From Methanolinea sp. UBA473 (GTDB taxonomy: Archaea > Halobacteriota > Methanomicrobia > Methanomicrobiales > Methanospirillaceae): DNA of 24,246 bases. Shown here piece by piece: positions 1 through 7,532 of the stretch. The notes beneath the pieces are model-generated. The model was not told the origin of the DNA. It ran no database searches and saw only the letters and a list, made by a program, of their open reading frames with translations. The stretch covers positions 1 through 24,246 of the forward strand of contig DAEV01000109.1 of assembly GCA_002509495.1 (NCBI GenBank). Direction: 5' to 3'. The first letter of the stretch is position 1. Each line of letters begins with the position of its first letter. The position numbers and the translations under genes were made by a program.

Positions 1-105
1 TTGGGCTATGTTAGTATAGGGGATCAATGTCCCGAAAAACGACCAGCCTTGCTTACCCATCCACGAAAGGATATGGGCTGCATCTCATTTTCATACTTTA
101 TGCTC

Positions 106-120
106 GACCGCACGGCGGTC
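106..120. repeat. Inverted repeat, 6-bp arms, 3-nt loop
   Basis: GACCGC (106-111), loop ACG, GCGGTC (115-120): a perfect GC-rich inverted repeat. It lies 13 bases before a second, longer hairpin. No T-tract follows directly, so a terminator role is uncertain. Confidence 0.6.
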
Positions 121-133
121 ATAAGTGGTTTAT

Positions 134-158
134 ATGAAAATGGCTCCGCCATTTTCAT
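134..158. repeat. Inverted repeat, 11-bp arms, 3-nt loop
   Basis: ATGAAAATGGC (134-144), loop TCC, GCCATTTTCAT (148-158): perfect 11-bp arms. It would form a strong hairpin in RNA from either strand. It could be the terminator of an upstream gene, part of a dispersed intergenic repeat, or a leader structure for the nusA-like gene; the sequence alone does not decide. Confidence 0.7.
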
Positions 159-345
159 TTCGTATGCTTGTGTTCTCGATGAGAATCATGTGATTTTTTG
201 CAACCAGGGATCTTATCCGACCCTCCACCGATCAGAGAATGTCCGGGAGGCTCCGTACAGCCTGAAATGCCTGGAAAACTCCGGGGGATTCTAAGGAACA
301 ATACTTTAATGAAAAGATCGGATCATGTATATGAAGGATTTTTAA

Positions 346-792
346 ATGGAACGCAGTATAGGGTTTAAAGAGAGGAGATATATCGAAGAACTGCGCATCC
401 TCACCAAGGCTACCGCCCTTGACTGTGTCATCGATGAACGGTTCGAGCGTGTCATCTACGTGATCAAGAAGGGAGATATGGGCCTTGCCATCGGCAAGAA
501 GGGTGAGAATATCAGAAGGTTGCAGAACGTTCTCGGAAAACGGGTCGAGATGGTGGAATATGCCGAAGATCCGATTGAATTTATTACAAATGTCTTTAAA
601 CCCGCTGAGATCGCAAAGATCGAACGATCGGACGAGGACGGTCCCATGAACGTATATGTCAGGAAGAAAGGGGATCTCGGACTGGCGATCGGTAAAGGTG
701 GAGCGAACATCGAGAAGGCAAGAATGCTCGCACGGAGGTTTTCGGGTGTCGAGCTTGGAGAGATCCAGTTTGAGGAGGGAGGGGGCCAATGA
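346..792 (+). CDS. nusA: Archaeal NusA-like KH-domain transcription factor
   Basis: A 148-aa protein with two KH-type RNA-binding modules. Each carries a GxxG loop in a near-identical setting: GLAIGKKGENI around residues 46-56 and GLAIGKGGANI around 108-118. This is the architecture of the archaeal NusA-like protein, which consists only of the two KH domains of bacterial NusA and lacks the RNA-polymerase-binding N-terminal and S1 domains. It is expected to bind RNA in transcription elongation or termination; in many archaea the gene lies near RNA polymerase or ribosomal genes, but not here. The ATG at 346 is preceded by AAGGAT. Its stop overlaps the hisE start (ATGA, 789-792), so the two are probably co-translated. 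Family assignment is strong; the exact role of archaeal NusA is less well established. Confidence 0.88.
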   Translation: MERSIGFKERRYIEELRILTKATALDCVIDERFERVIYVIKKGDMGLAIGKKGENIRRLQNVLGKRVEMVEYAEDPIEFITNVFKPAEIAKIERSDEDGPMNVYVRKKGDLGLAIGKGGANIEKARMLARRFSGVELGEIQFEEGGGQ

Positions 793-1082
793 GCAGCTCC
801 CGGGTGCTGGATGAGATCTGGGAGACTATAGGGGATCGCCTGGTTCATCCCCGTCCCGGCTCGTACGTCTGCAGTCTCATGCAGGACCCGAAAGGAATCG
901 ACAAACTCCTGGAAAAGGTGGGAGAAGAGGCCACCGAATATATCATCGCGGTAAAAAACAAAGACCCCCGCAGGATCATCTCGGAAGCAGCGGACCTCCA
1001 ATTCCATCTCCTCCTCTCGCTGCGGGCTGCAGGCGTCGATCTCGGGCAACTCTTCACCGAGCTCGAATCGCGGCGAAAATAA
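789..1082 (+). CDS. hisE: Phosphoribosyl-ATP pyrophosphatase (HisE)
   Basis: A 97-aa all-alpha MazG-like NTP pyrophosphohydrolase of the HisE type. It hydrolyses phosphoribosyl-ATP to phosphoribosyl-AMP, the second step of histidine biosynthesis. The metal-binding motif is visible as KVGEEATE (residues 43-50) and, one helix later, EAADLQFH, the EExxE...ExxD arrangement of the family. Length matches stand-alone HisE. Start and stop are firm: the ATG overlaps the stop of the nusA-like gene by 4 bp, and the TAA ends at 1082, directly against the last codon of the opposite-strand gene. No other histidine gene is in the window, so it is separated from a his operon, as often in archaea. Confidence 0.93.
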   Translation: MSSSRVLDEIWETIGDRLVHPRPGSYVCSLMQDPKGIDKLLEKVGEEATEYIIAVKNKDPRRIISEAADLQFHLLLSLRAAGVDLGQLFTELESRRK

Positions 1083-1535
1083 CTATCCTTTAAGATAGGA
1101 ATTCAGGTCAAGGAGACGCGGCAGGTCTCCTGGTGGAACGCACGAGTCTGATGCCAGTTGCGAATCGACCAGGATCTCGGCCTTGCATCGGATGCAAATG
1201 GCGATCCCGTCGCTCGGCCTGCAATCCATATGAATGGTATGGTGATCCTGCTCAAGGATCATGCTGGCGTAATAAACCCCCTCTTCCAGCGTGTCGATCA
1301 GGAGCCCGTGGAGTAAGATGTGAAAGGTATTCAGGAACTCCACGAACAGGTCGTGGGTAAGGGGCCGGGGAGTGACCTCTCCGGTGAGGGCGTTGTTGAT
1401 CGAGATCGCTTCCCATAACCCTATGTAAATGGGAATACAGGTCTCATTTCCTGTGGTAAGGATTACTGCAGGCGAGGCCCCCTGGGGTCCTACTGCCATA
1501 TATACTCCCTTGACGGTGCACCCCACGCTCTCCAT
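1083..1535 (-). CDS. Bifunctional nuclease family protein (DUF151)
   Basis: A 150-aa protein of the DUF151/BFN family. Landmarks are the opening beta strands, the middle IPIYIGLWEA (which resembles the LPI-IG--EA signature), and SDGIAICIRCKAEI, resembling the 'PSDAIALALR' C-terminal signature. Plant members have RNase and DNase activity; the role in archaea is not established. The start at 1535 is supported by a TATA-like TTTAAGTA at 1561-1568, about 30 bp upstream, suggesting a leaderless or very short-leader mRNA. The gene converges on hisE with no spacer at all. A later in-frame ATG at codon 13 is a less likely start because it would remove the first conserved strand. Confidence 0.8.
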   Translation of the reverse strand: MESVGCTVKGVYMAVGPQGASPAVILTTGNETCIPIYIGLWEAISINNALTGEVTPRPLTHDLFVEFLNTFHILLHGLLIDTLEEGVYYASMILEQDHHTIHMDCRPSDGIAICIRCKAEILVDSQLASDSCVPPGDLPRLLDLNSYLKG

Positions 1536-1560
1536 GGCTGCATGAGGATTGTCGGGCCCC

Positions 1561-1568
1561 TACTTAAA
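1561..1568 (-). promoter_or_regulatory. Candidate TATA box for the DUF151 gene
   Basis: On the minus strand this reads TTTAAGTA. It is centred about 30 bp from the ATG at 1535, fitting an archaeal promoter with a transcript start a few bases before the start codon. The call is weak because it rests on position and A/T content only. Confidence 0.35.
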
Positions 1569-1673
1569 GGTTTATCGGGAGGGTTCTGCCAAAAGAAACG
1601 CTCCTTTGCATGGACCAGGGGGTAGAGCAAGCCCGGGAACCCCTGTCGACTGGCGCTGTATCGTGCAAGGGTC

Positions 1674-2246
1674 TCACAGGGCGAAGAGATCCCTGGATCC
1701 CTTTGCAAAAAATAATCCGCTGCGGATTCCCGCATCCATCCAGGCATGACCGTAACTGAAGGACGCAAGGGCATTCGGTGCCCTGCCCTGCTCGAGGAAG
1801 ATCCTTCCCCACGCCAGGAACAGGGAGGCGATGCTCCTAAAACGGCAGGATGCCCGGCCCATGACCGTTTCTTCTTCCGGGCCGGTCCCTGCAGAATCGA
1901 TCGCCGCGGAAAGCAGCCTCTCGTACCGGTGGACCTTTTCCTGCAGATGTTCCCTGCACTCATCCGCGAGCTCCATGGGATGGAAAACCCATCGTCCCGA
2001 ACAGGGGGTTGTGGTCAGAATTCCGAGGGAGACCCCTGCATCAAGCCAGCCAAGGGCATAGCTCCACGAGGCGAGTGCATTCACGGGATCGCCGGAATCC
2101 AGGAAATAGTCGCCGTCTTTCCGGTAAGAAACAGCCAGTTCATGAAATTCGTGTGCAAGAGAATACAGAGCCGTTCCCGGGGAGGCAGGGAACGAAACCT
2201 CCTCCAGCCTGTCATACAATTCCGACCGGCAGGCCGACAGGGTCAT
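1674..2246 (-). CDS. DUF357 family protein with internal duplication
   Basis: A 190-aa predicted helical, cytosolic protein. The archaeal DUF357 signature, a hairpin ending in 'NALASFSYGHAWLDAG', occurs twice: VNALASWSYALGWLDAG near residues 54-70 and PNALASFSYGHAWMDAG near 161-177. Each copy is preceded by an AxxYxxDGxxFLxxG- or AxxFLxWGxxFLEQG-like helix, so the protein looks like a tandem duplication of one helical unit. The function of DUF357 is unknown. Its ATG overlaps the dphB stop by 4 bp, so it is translationally coupled to the diphthamide gene. About 138 bp without a gene separate its stop from the DUF151 gene downstream. Confidence 0.82.
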   Translation of the reverse strand: MTLSACRSELYDRLEEVSFPASPGTALYSLAHEFHELAVSYRKDGDYFLDSGDPVNALASWSYALGWLDAGVSLGILTTTPCSGRWVFHPMELADECREHLQEKVHRYERLLSAAIDSAGTGPEEETVMGRASCRFRSIASLFLAWGRIFLEQGRAPNALASFSYGHAWMDAGIRSGLFFAKGSRDLFAL

Positions 2247-2992
2247 AGTCCGGCGAACATCTCCAGGTATTCCCTCTCCATCACATGGAGTGGTCCGGGG
2301 ATGACCATTACATGGAGGGGGGGTCCGAAGTCGGTTGCGAGGAGTTCCTCTGGGGTCCCTGCCGCAACAAACGGGCTTGAAGACCCTGCCCTCGCGACCC
2401 CCACGTAGAGAGGGATCCGAAGGTCAATCTTTTCCGCCATCTCTTCCATGAGGCGGACGGCTTCCGGAACACTCATGTAACGGCCTTCCTGGATGTCAAG
2501 ATAGACCAGTGTGTGAAGGGACTGGGAGAGATTCGCGGCGACGACCTCGCCAGGGGTGAGCGGGAACCAGTTCTTTCTTGGAAACGGAATGGAGCACGAC
2601 TTTCCGAACCTGTAGTTCTGCAGCCCCGTGAGCCCGCATACTGCACTGGAGATCGAGGATCCGTGGATGATCGCGGTCGGGATCCCCCTGTTCGCGGCCC
2701 TTATTCGGAGGTCCATGTGGGTTGTGGAAACCATGGGATCCCCCCCGGTGAGAAATGCCACCTTCGAGCACCCCGCAAGATCCAGAATCTCTCCCGGATC
2801 CTGCTCCACCTCCTCCCTTCCCAGTACCCGGACCGGCTTTCCATAGAACTGTTCCATCCGTTCGGGTGAGGATCCCATGAGCCTGGAGGTATAGGCCTCA
2901 AGAAACACCGAATCGGCGCTCCTGATGAAAGAGAGACCTTTTACCGAGACATCTTCCAGGTCATAGAGTCCGAGTCCGATAAATACGAGCAT
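2243..2992 (-). CDS. dphB: Diphthine synthase
   Basis: A 249-aa SAM-dependent methyltransferase of the tetrapyrrole-methylase fold. It trimethylates the amino-carboxypropyl-histidine of elongation factor 2 on the way to diphthamide, which in archaea and eukaryotes is the diphtheria-toxin target. Visible features are the N-terminal FIGLGLYD and SVKGL, the LEAYTS segment, the SAM-binding FLTGGDPMVSTTH motif, and HGSSI followed by GLTGLQNYRFGKS, all typical of Dph5/DphB. Length agrees with archaeal family members. A good ribosome site (GGTGA) lies 7 bases before the ATG. It starts 44 bp after the KaiC/GTPase fusion and overlaps the following DUF357 gene, so it may lie in the same long transcript as feoB or have its own promoter in the gap. 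Confidence 0.95.
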   Translation of the reverse strand: MLVFIGLGLYDLEDVSVKGLSFIRSADSVFLEAYTSRLMGSSPERMEQFYGKPVRVLGREEVEQDPGEILDLAGCSKVAFLTGGDPMVSTTHMDLRIRAANRGIPTAIIHGSSISSAVCGLTGLQNYRFGKSCSIPFPRKNWFPLTPGEVVAANLSQSLHTLVYLDIQEGRYMSVPEAVRLMEEMAEKIDLRIPLYVGVARAGSSSPFVAAGTPEELLATDFGPPLHVMVIPGPLHVMEREYLEMFAGL

Positions 2993-3036
2993 TGATTGGT
3001 CACCAACCCGGTTAGTGTGCAGGGGTGCCGTTCCGG

Positions 3037-4188
3037 TCAGAACGAGTGCCTGGTAATACGGTCCACCATGGACTCCACGACGAAGTGGACATCGGATCGT
3101 TTTGTGGCGCTCATAAAGAAGACCGGCACATCCTCCCGGAGTTTGAGGTTCATCCGGATCTGCTGTTCATTCATCTCGTGAGGAAGATCCGACTTGTTTG
3201 CCACCACTACGAGAGGGAGTCTTGCAGCGAACGCAAGTTCGAGCAGTTCTCTGGCCCTATCCAGGGTGTCGGGCCTGGTGGAATCGATTACCAGGATGAT
3301 CCCCATCGCATGTTTCACCAGCTGAGGGATGATCGGGTCGAATCTGGGCTGGCCTGGAGTTCCGTAGATGGTGATGTCGAATCCTTTGAAATGGAGCCAT
3401 CCCAGGTCCATCGCGACCGTGGTGCGGAACCCGTCGAGATCGCCCCTGTCGACGGAAATGCCCCTGTCCGAGGCATTTGCCACGAATGTAGATTTTCCGG
3501 AGGATGGCGGCCCGGTGACGATAATTTTAGGGATATACAGCCTCAGATGGTGGTCTTCACTGATATAGGGGATTGAACGGCGCGGTATTTCGGCCCATGC
3601 GACGTGCTCGATGGTGAAGAAGGAGAAGATCGGTACGAGGCTGAAGCCCGACCGCATGGAGATGATCATGTCAAACATTCCAGCGGACGAGAACCTTGTG
3701 ATCAGGTCCTCCCCTTCAAGGTTGAGATTCTCTACCACGGTGGTGATCTCCGGGAGAGAGAGGGCTTCCAGGGCAGCTTCCAGCCCGAGATCTTCATAAA
3801 GGAGGTCGAAATAAGCAAATATGACCTCTATTCTGTCCCGTTCTACTATCTCCCGCAGAAGAGTTTTCCAGGCAGTCCTCCGGTTCCTGATTCCTTTCTC
3901 CCTCCGGTTGATATCGTCGCGGCTGGCGATGTCGATGATGGTGACAGAGTCTTTCCGGGATTCAAGGGAGAGGCCCTTCACCTCCAGCAATTCACATTTG
4001 AAGGCACCGGAGGTGGAAGTAGGGACCACCACCAGGCACCGCCTTCCCATGGAGAGCGCCGCTTCCAGCGTGCTCATCATGAAAAGCCGCCCGTCAACAC
4101 CAGGCTCCATGCTGTAGAGGACGCGAGTTCCGCGGGGGATGCCGGATCCCAGCATCTCATCGATCCCTGCGATTCCGGTTCGTATCAT
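3037..4188 (-). CDS. KaiC-like domain fused to CvnD/COG2229-like small GTPase
   Basis: A 383-aa two-domain protein. Residues 1 to about 205 begin RTGIAGIDEMLGSGIPRG, the opening of KaiC/RAD55 RecA-fold proteins, but the Walker A position reads YSMEPGVDGR, so the ATP-binding P-loop is lost. Residues from about 220 are a small GTPase: G1 GPPSSGKST (226-234), switch TTVAMD, G3 YGTPGQPRF (275-283), G4 NKSD (331-334) and G5 SAT (360-362). TPG instead of TAG is typical of the COG2229/CvnD branch near MglA. I place the start at 4188, not the longer frame at 4233. That ATG overlaps the upstream stop as ATGA and is preceded by GGAGGT at 6 bases. Coupled to the KaiC-like gene and feoB; probably a GTP-driven signalling switch, partner unknown. 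Confidence 0.8.
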   Translation of the reverse strand: MIRTGIAGIDEMLGSGIPRGTRVLYSMEPGVDGRLFMMSTLEAALSMGRRCLVVVPTSTSGAFKCELLEVKGLSLESRKDSVTIIDIASRDDINRREKGIRNRRTAWKTLLREIVERDRIEVIFAYFDLLYEDLGLEAALEALSLPEITTVVENLNLEGEDLITRFSSAGMFDMIISMRSGFSLVPIFSFFTIEHVAWAEIPRRSIPYISEDHHLRLYIPKIIVTGPPSSGKSTFVANASDRGISVDRGDLDGFRTTVAMDLGWLHFKGFDITIYGTPGQPRFDPIIPQLVKHAMGIILVIDSTRPDTLDRARELLELAFAARLPLVVVANKSDLPHEMNEQQIRMNLKLREDVPVFFMSATKRSDVHFVVESMVDRITRHSF

Positions 4189-4907
4189 ATCCGGACCTCC
4201 AGCGTCCCCTCTGAAACGTGGAACTGCATCCACTCCTGAGATGCACCCTTGATACCCCTGATGCGGAAGAAATCCCCATGAGGTTCGGACTTCACCTCGA
4301 TCACCACATTCATCAGCTGTTTCATTAAAGATATTGTCCTCTCGTCAAATGACTCGCTGTTCAGGATGTAGATCCCCAAACCATCCATTTTTTTCAATTT
4401 TGAAGTAAGAACATGAAGAAATTGATACAGTACCTCAAGTTTCCGGTACATCAGCATGGTGGTGACCGAGTCCAAATAGAACCTCACAGGAGGGGGAAAA
4501 AGGCCCTCTTCCGACCCCCTGAAGTCCCCGTTGAAGATACTCTCCATCAGGGAAGAGAACTTGATCCCGACCCCGGTAAGATCGCTCGGGCTTGCCACGT
4601 ATTTGACCTGCATCGAATCCGTGATCTCCGGGGTGGAGAGTTTTGTCACCGTGTCGATGATCCCGATGAAATCGCGGTTGATCCCGTTTCCTGAAAAAAA
4701 TTCCAGGAGTTCCGCCGAACGCATGCTGGTAGAAAGGATCACGGAATATTCCCCGGGAAGGGGTTTTGTGAGGGCATACCCGAGCTGCTCACCCCTCGAT
4801 AGGGCTGGAGCCAGGATAAGAATATTTGTGCCCGCCTCCAGTCCTCCTTTTTGGTCATCTATATGGCTGATTCCGGTTTTATACGCGTACATTTCCCCAC
4901 TCATCAT
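4185..4907 (-). CDS. KaiC/RAD55-like RecA-fold protein lacking Walker A
   Basis: A 240-aa protein. Its start, TGISHIDDQKGGLEAGTNIL, matches the KaiC/RAD55 pattern (TGI--LD---GGG---G--hL), but the P-loop is replaced by APALSRGEQ, so ordinary ATP binding is unlikely. A Walker B-like strand survives (VRFYLDSVTTML), as does the following helix and ILNSES segment. The C-terminus (residues about 205-240) is the FRIRGIKGA...FHV strand pair common in archaeal KaiC-like proteins. It is cytosolic with no membrane segment. Its ATG overlaps the feoB stop, and its own stop overlaps the KaiC/GTPase fusion, so it sits between an iron transporter and a GTPase. It may be a non-catalytic partner of the fusion protein; function is unknown. 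Confidence 0.75.
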   Translation of the reverse strand: MMSGEMYAYKTGISHIDDQKGGLEAGTNILILAPALSRGEQLGYALTKPLPGEYSVILSTSMRSAELLEFFSGNGINRDFIGIIDTVTKLSTPEITDSMQVKYVASPSDLTGVGIKFSSLMESIFNGDFRGSEEGLFPPPVRFYLDSVTTMLMYRKLEVLYQFLHVLTSKLKKMDGLGIYILNSESFDERTISLMKQLMNVVIEVKSEPHGDFFRIRGIKGASQEWMQFHVSEGTLEVRI

Positions 4908-6754
4908 TTTATGAGGATATTAATAAGCGCTCCGCTCATTATCCCGAGCGCCACCGTATAAGCGCTGACCAGGAGCGTGATTTTTGCGCCCACCACCTTG
5001 TATAGCATCCCGATTGTGGATATGCAGGGGATGAAGAGCACCGAGACCAGTGCAAAGGTATAGATCTGGACAGGAGTCAGCACAAGAGAGAGATCGGCCG
5101 TACCTGCAAGGATCACCAGGGTTTCCAGTGCCATCTCCTTCCGGAGGATTCCAAAGACAAGAGCTGTGGTGGCATAGCCCGGTAATCCAAGGACGGCAGT
5201 GGAGAAGGGGTCGATCATAGCCTGGAATGCAGAAAACACACCCGCATACTGGAGAAATCCAAGGACCAGGCTTGCCGCGATAAGCAGGGGCATGGCGATG
5301 ACGAGGAATTCCCTGATCCTCAACCAGGACTTGAGGAGGACATTGGATAACCGGGGCTTCCGCAGAGGCGCGAGTTCCATGATCATGCCGAACTGGTCGC
5401 CTGGTGTGAAACGGGATAGCAATAGGCCGGTCAGCACCACGAGGAGAAAGACCATGAGATAGATGCTCAATGCGGCCGGCAATCCGACGAACGCCGCCAC
5501 AATCCCGGCGATGATCACCGTGCGGGCCGAGCAGGGAATCATTGAGACCAGGAACGAGGCAATGACCCGTTCCCTGCGGGTCGAGAGGAGGCGCAGGCTC
5601 ATAATGGCCGGGACGCTGCAGCCGAGGCCGAGCACCAGGGGAATGATGGCCTGGCCGTGCATCCCCATGCGGTGCATGGCCGCATCAGCCAGGAACGCGG
5701 CCCGGGTAAGATATCCCGAGTCCTCAAGGAAGGAGATGAGGATATAGAAAATAAGAATGAAGGGAAAGGCGATCCCCAGTCCGGCCTGCAGGGCGAGAAG
5801 CAACGAGATCCCCATCTGGCTTGCCAGGGGTGAAAGGGGCAGTTCAAGAAACGGCCTGATGATCAGGAGGTCGAACCAATATACGATCACTCCCTCCAGG
5901 AACGACCCGATGAGGAAGACGGCGATCAACAGGCAAAGAAGGATCCCAACCAGGATCAACGGACCCCAGCCTCTCGAGGTGAGGAAGGAGGCCAGCTCTC
6001 TCCTGGCCGGGGATTCCCTCTGTTTCGTCACCTCAGCCGCGATGTTATGGGCACAGTGGTGGCGGTTCCCCGCGATCAACTGTGCGGGGGACATCAGGTG
6101 AACCTTCTCGATCTCGTCTGCAAGAACCGCGGCCGACTCCACGACCTGCTCGTCCTTTCCAAATCCCTGCAACGCCTGCAACGACTCCAACCGGGTCGAT
6201 CCGTGCATGGCATGCAGGGACCTGACCGCAGCCTCGACATGGTGATCGTAATTGACCTGGAGAACCGGGGGGGCGGGACGGTCGAGGGCAGCAGGAATTA
6301 TCTTCTCGACGTTTTTGCCCTGGATTGCGATTACCGGGATGACACGGGCGGAAAGAAGCTCCCCCAGGCCGTCGACATCGATCTCCAGGCCTTCGGCCTC
6401 CGCCTCATCCATCATGTTAAGGACGACGACGAGAGGTTTCCGAAACTCCGCGAGCTGGACCAGGAGATAGAGGTTCCTCTCCAGGTGTGCGGCATCCACC
6501 ACCGCGATGAGCACTTCCGCCTCCCCTTCCTGGAGGAAGGTCCGGACGGTGACCTCTTCGGGAGAATCGCCATCCAGCGAGTAGATCCCCGGAAGGTCCA
6601 CCAGTTCCAGTTTTTCTTTCTGGAAACAGAGGTTCCCGCGTTTCAGGTCAACCGTCGTCCCGGGGTAGTTGCTCACCTCGACTCCAAGACCCGTCAGCTG
6701 CTGGAATATGAGTGATTTTCCGACATTGGGGTTCCCAATTAAGCCTATCTTCAT
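4904..6754 (-). CDS. feoB: Ferrous iron transporter FeoB
   Basis: A 616-aa inner-membrane Fe(II) transporter. The cytosolic G domain shows G1 GNPNVGKS (7-14), a switch region with SNYPGTTVD, G3 DLPGIYSL and G4 NMMD near residue 115. A helical linker follows (about 170-265). Then comes the membrane part with two Gate-like repeats, including SGYLTRAAFLAD, LGLGCSVPAI and SMIPCSARTVI, whose cysteines are typical of FeoB. It is shorter than E. coli FeoB (773 aa), in line with compact archaeal versions. No separate feoA or feoC is present; the FeoA-like domain is at the C-terminus of the upstream regulator, whose stop overlaps this ATG by 4 bp. The stop overlaps the KaiC-like gene in the same way. 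Confidence 0.96.
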   Translation of the reverse strand: MKIGLIGNPNVGKSLIFQQLTGLGVEVSNYPGTTVDLKRGNLCFQKEKLELVDLPGIYSLDGDSPEEVTVRTFLQEGEAEVLIAVVDAAHLERNLYLLVQLAEFRKPLVVVLNMMDEAEAEGLEIDVDGLGELLSARVIPVIAIQGKNVEKIIPAALDRPAPPVLQVNYDHHVEAAVRSLHAMHGSTRLESLQALQGFGKDEQVVESAAVLADEIEKVHLMSPAQLIAGNRHHCAHNIAAEVTKQRESPARRELASFLTSRGWGPLILVGILLCLLIAVFLIGSFLEGVIVYWFDLLIIRPFLELPLSPLASQMGISLLLALQAGLGIAFPFILIFYILISFLEDSGYLTRAAFLADAAMHRMGMHGQAIIPLVLGLGCSVPAIMSLRLLSTRRERVIASFLVSMIPCSARTVIIAGIVAAFVGLPAALSIYLMVFLLVVLTGLLLSRFTPGDQFGMIMELAPLRKPRLSNVLLKSWLRIREFLVIAMPLLIAASLVLGFLQYAGVFSAFQAMIDPFSTAVLGLPGYATTALVFGILRKEMALETLVILAGTADLSLVLTPVQIYTFALVSVLFIPCISTIGMLYKVVGAKITLLVSAYTVALGIMSGALINILIK

Positions 6755-7380
6755 CCTGCATGCTCCACAAAGATGAATTCAGCAACCTCCGGCGAGAGCG
6801 CGATATCGCAGCCCTTGACCTTGATCACCACTGCGTGAGTATTCAGTTTCCGGACCAGTGTGATCCGTTGTCCGGGAAAGACCCCAAGGTCCACGAGCCT
6901 TCGCCAACCTTTGTGGCGTTTCAGGTTGCTGACAATGAGTTCCATTCCCTCCGGGAATTCGAGGAGGGTCCGGACCCGCCGTATCTCTCCAGGCTGCCTG
7001 CGAGAGGCCTGTGTCCCAGGACCTTCCATGTAATTGCCGATGCGGTCGACCACCTCGTCCGAGATTCCATGTTCCAGTGCACAGGCTTCGCTGGAAGCGG
7101 CTTTAGGTTCCATACCGAGCATTTCGGTAAAAAAGCACTCCAGAACGCGATGTTTCCTCATAATCCTGGATCCGATCTCTCTGCCCTGGGATGTGATCTC
7201 AATCAGGTCGCCCTGGAGGATCAGGTCCCCCTTCTCCGACAGGATCTCAAGGTGACCCCGGATCTCCTTTTCATCCCGTGAGATGCGGCGCGCAAGATCG
7301 GCCACAGCAGGGTGTGGGGATCCCTCCCTCTCCATGAGGCAGAGCGCTTCAAGTAAATCCTCCCGGGATTCGTTTTGCAT
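6751..7380 (-). CDS. DtxR/IdeR-type iron-dependent regulator with FeoA-like C-terminal domain
   Basis: A 209-aa protein: an N-terminal winged helix (about 1-60), a dimerisation and metal-binding domain (about 60-125), and a C-terminal FeoA/SH3-like beta domain (about 135-209, with RRLVDLGVFPGQRITLVRKL). Aligned without gaps to C. diphtheriae DtxR, HRVLE keeps His79 and Glu83 and SEACALEH keeps Cys102, Glu105 and His106. Position 98 is Ser rather than His, so the ancillary site lacks one ligand. Cys at 102 points to an iron-type rather than Mn-type sensor. I chose ATG 7380 over a longer frame to 7443: a TATA box sits 20-30 bp upstream, which would place the longer start before transcription begins. 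Likely represses its own operon with feoB when iron is replete. Confidence 0.9.
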   Translation of the reverse strand: MQNESREDLLEALCLMEREGSPHPAVADLARRISRDEKEIRGHLEILSEKGDLILQGDLIEITSQGREIGSRIMRKHRVLECFFTEMLGMEPKAASSEACALEHGISDEVVDRIGNYMEGPGTQASRRQPGEIRRVRTLLEFPEGMELIVSNLKRHKGWRRLVDLGVFPGQRITLVRKLNTHAVVIKVKGCDIALSPEVAEFIFVEHAG

Positions 7381-7400
7381 GGTAAAATATTGGCAGGAGT

Positions 7401-7410
7401 TTATATTATA
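7401..7410 (-). promoter_or_regulatory. TATA box of the dtxR-feoB operon
   Basis: The minus strand reads TATAATATAA, centred 25 bp from the ATG at 7380. This predicts a transcript starting at or next to the start codon, that is, a leaderless mRNA; no Shine-Dalgarno sequence is present there. The stretch is nearly palindromic and could also serve the divergent polX gene, but the spacing is much better for dtxR. Confidence 0.6.
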
Positions 7411-7532
7411 GAATTTGGATGGATCACGGGAGGAATGGGGCACGGCAGAATGGTTCGGTCCATGGAGGAATGCATATCTAGGCGGGTGGATAATAACTGG
7501 AACGCGATTTTCTGAGCGGGGAGGAACTGACG

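Larger units (their letters stand above)
1..345. other. Left-edge non-coding region with two hairpins
   Basis: I see no convincing gene here. The one long open frame reads as a low-complexity, non-conserved translation with no ribosome site. The stretch holds two perfect inverted repeats, at 106-120 and 134-158, followed by the promoter and leader of the nusA-like gene. A weak TATA-like stretch lies near 300-309, and a purine-rich ribosome-site-like sequence (AAGGAT, 334-339) sits about 6 bases before the start at 346. It may include the 3' flank of a gene outside the window. Confidence 0.5.

Noticed and set aside
1..294. Open frame of 97 codons from a TTG at the very edge
   Set aside because: No ribosome site, no recognisable motif, and it runs straight through both hairpins; it reads as chance.
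1083..1098. Hairpin CTATC-N6-GATAG at the hisE/DUF151 junction as a terminator
   Set aside because: Only 5-bp arms with A/T pairs, inside the last codons of the minus-strand gene, and no T-run; too weak to call.
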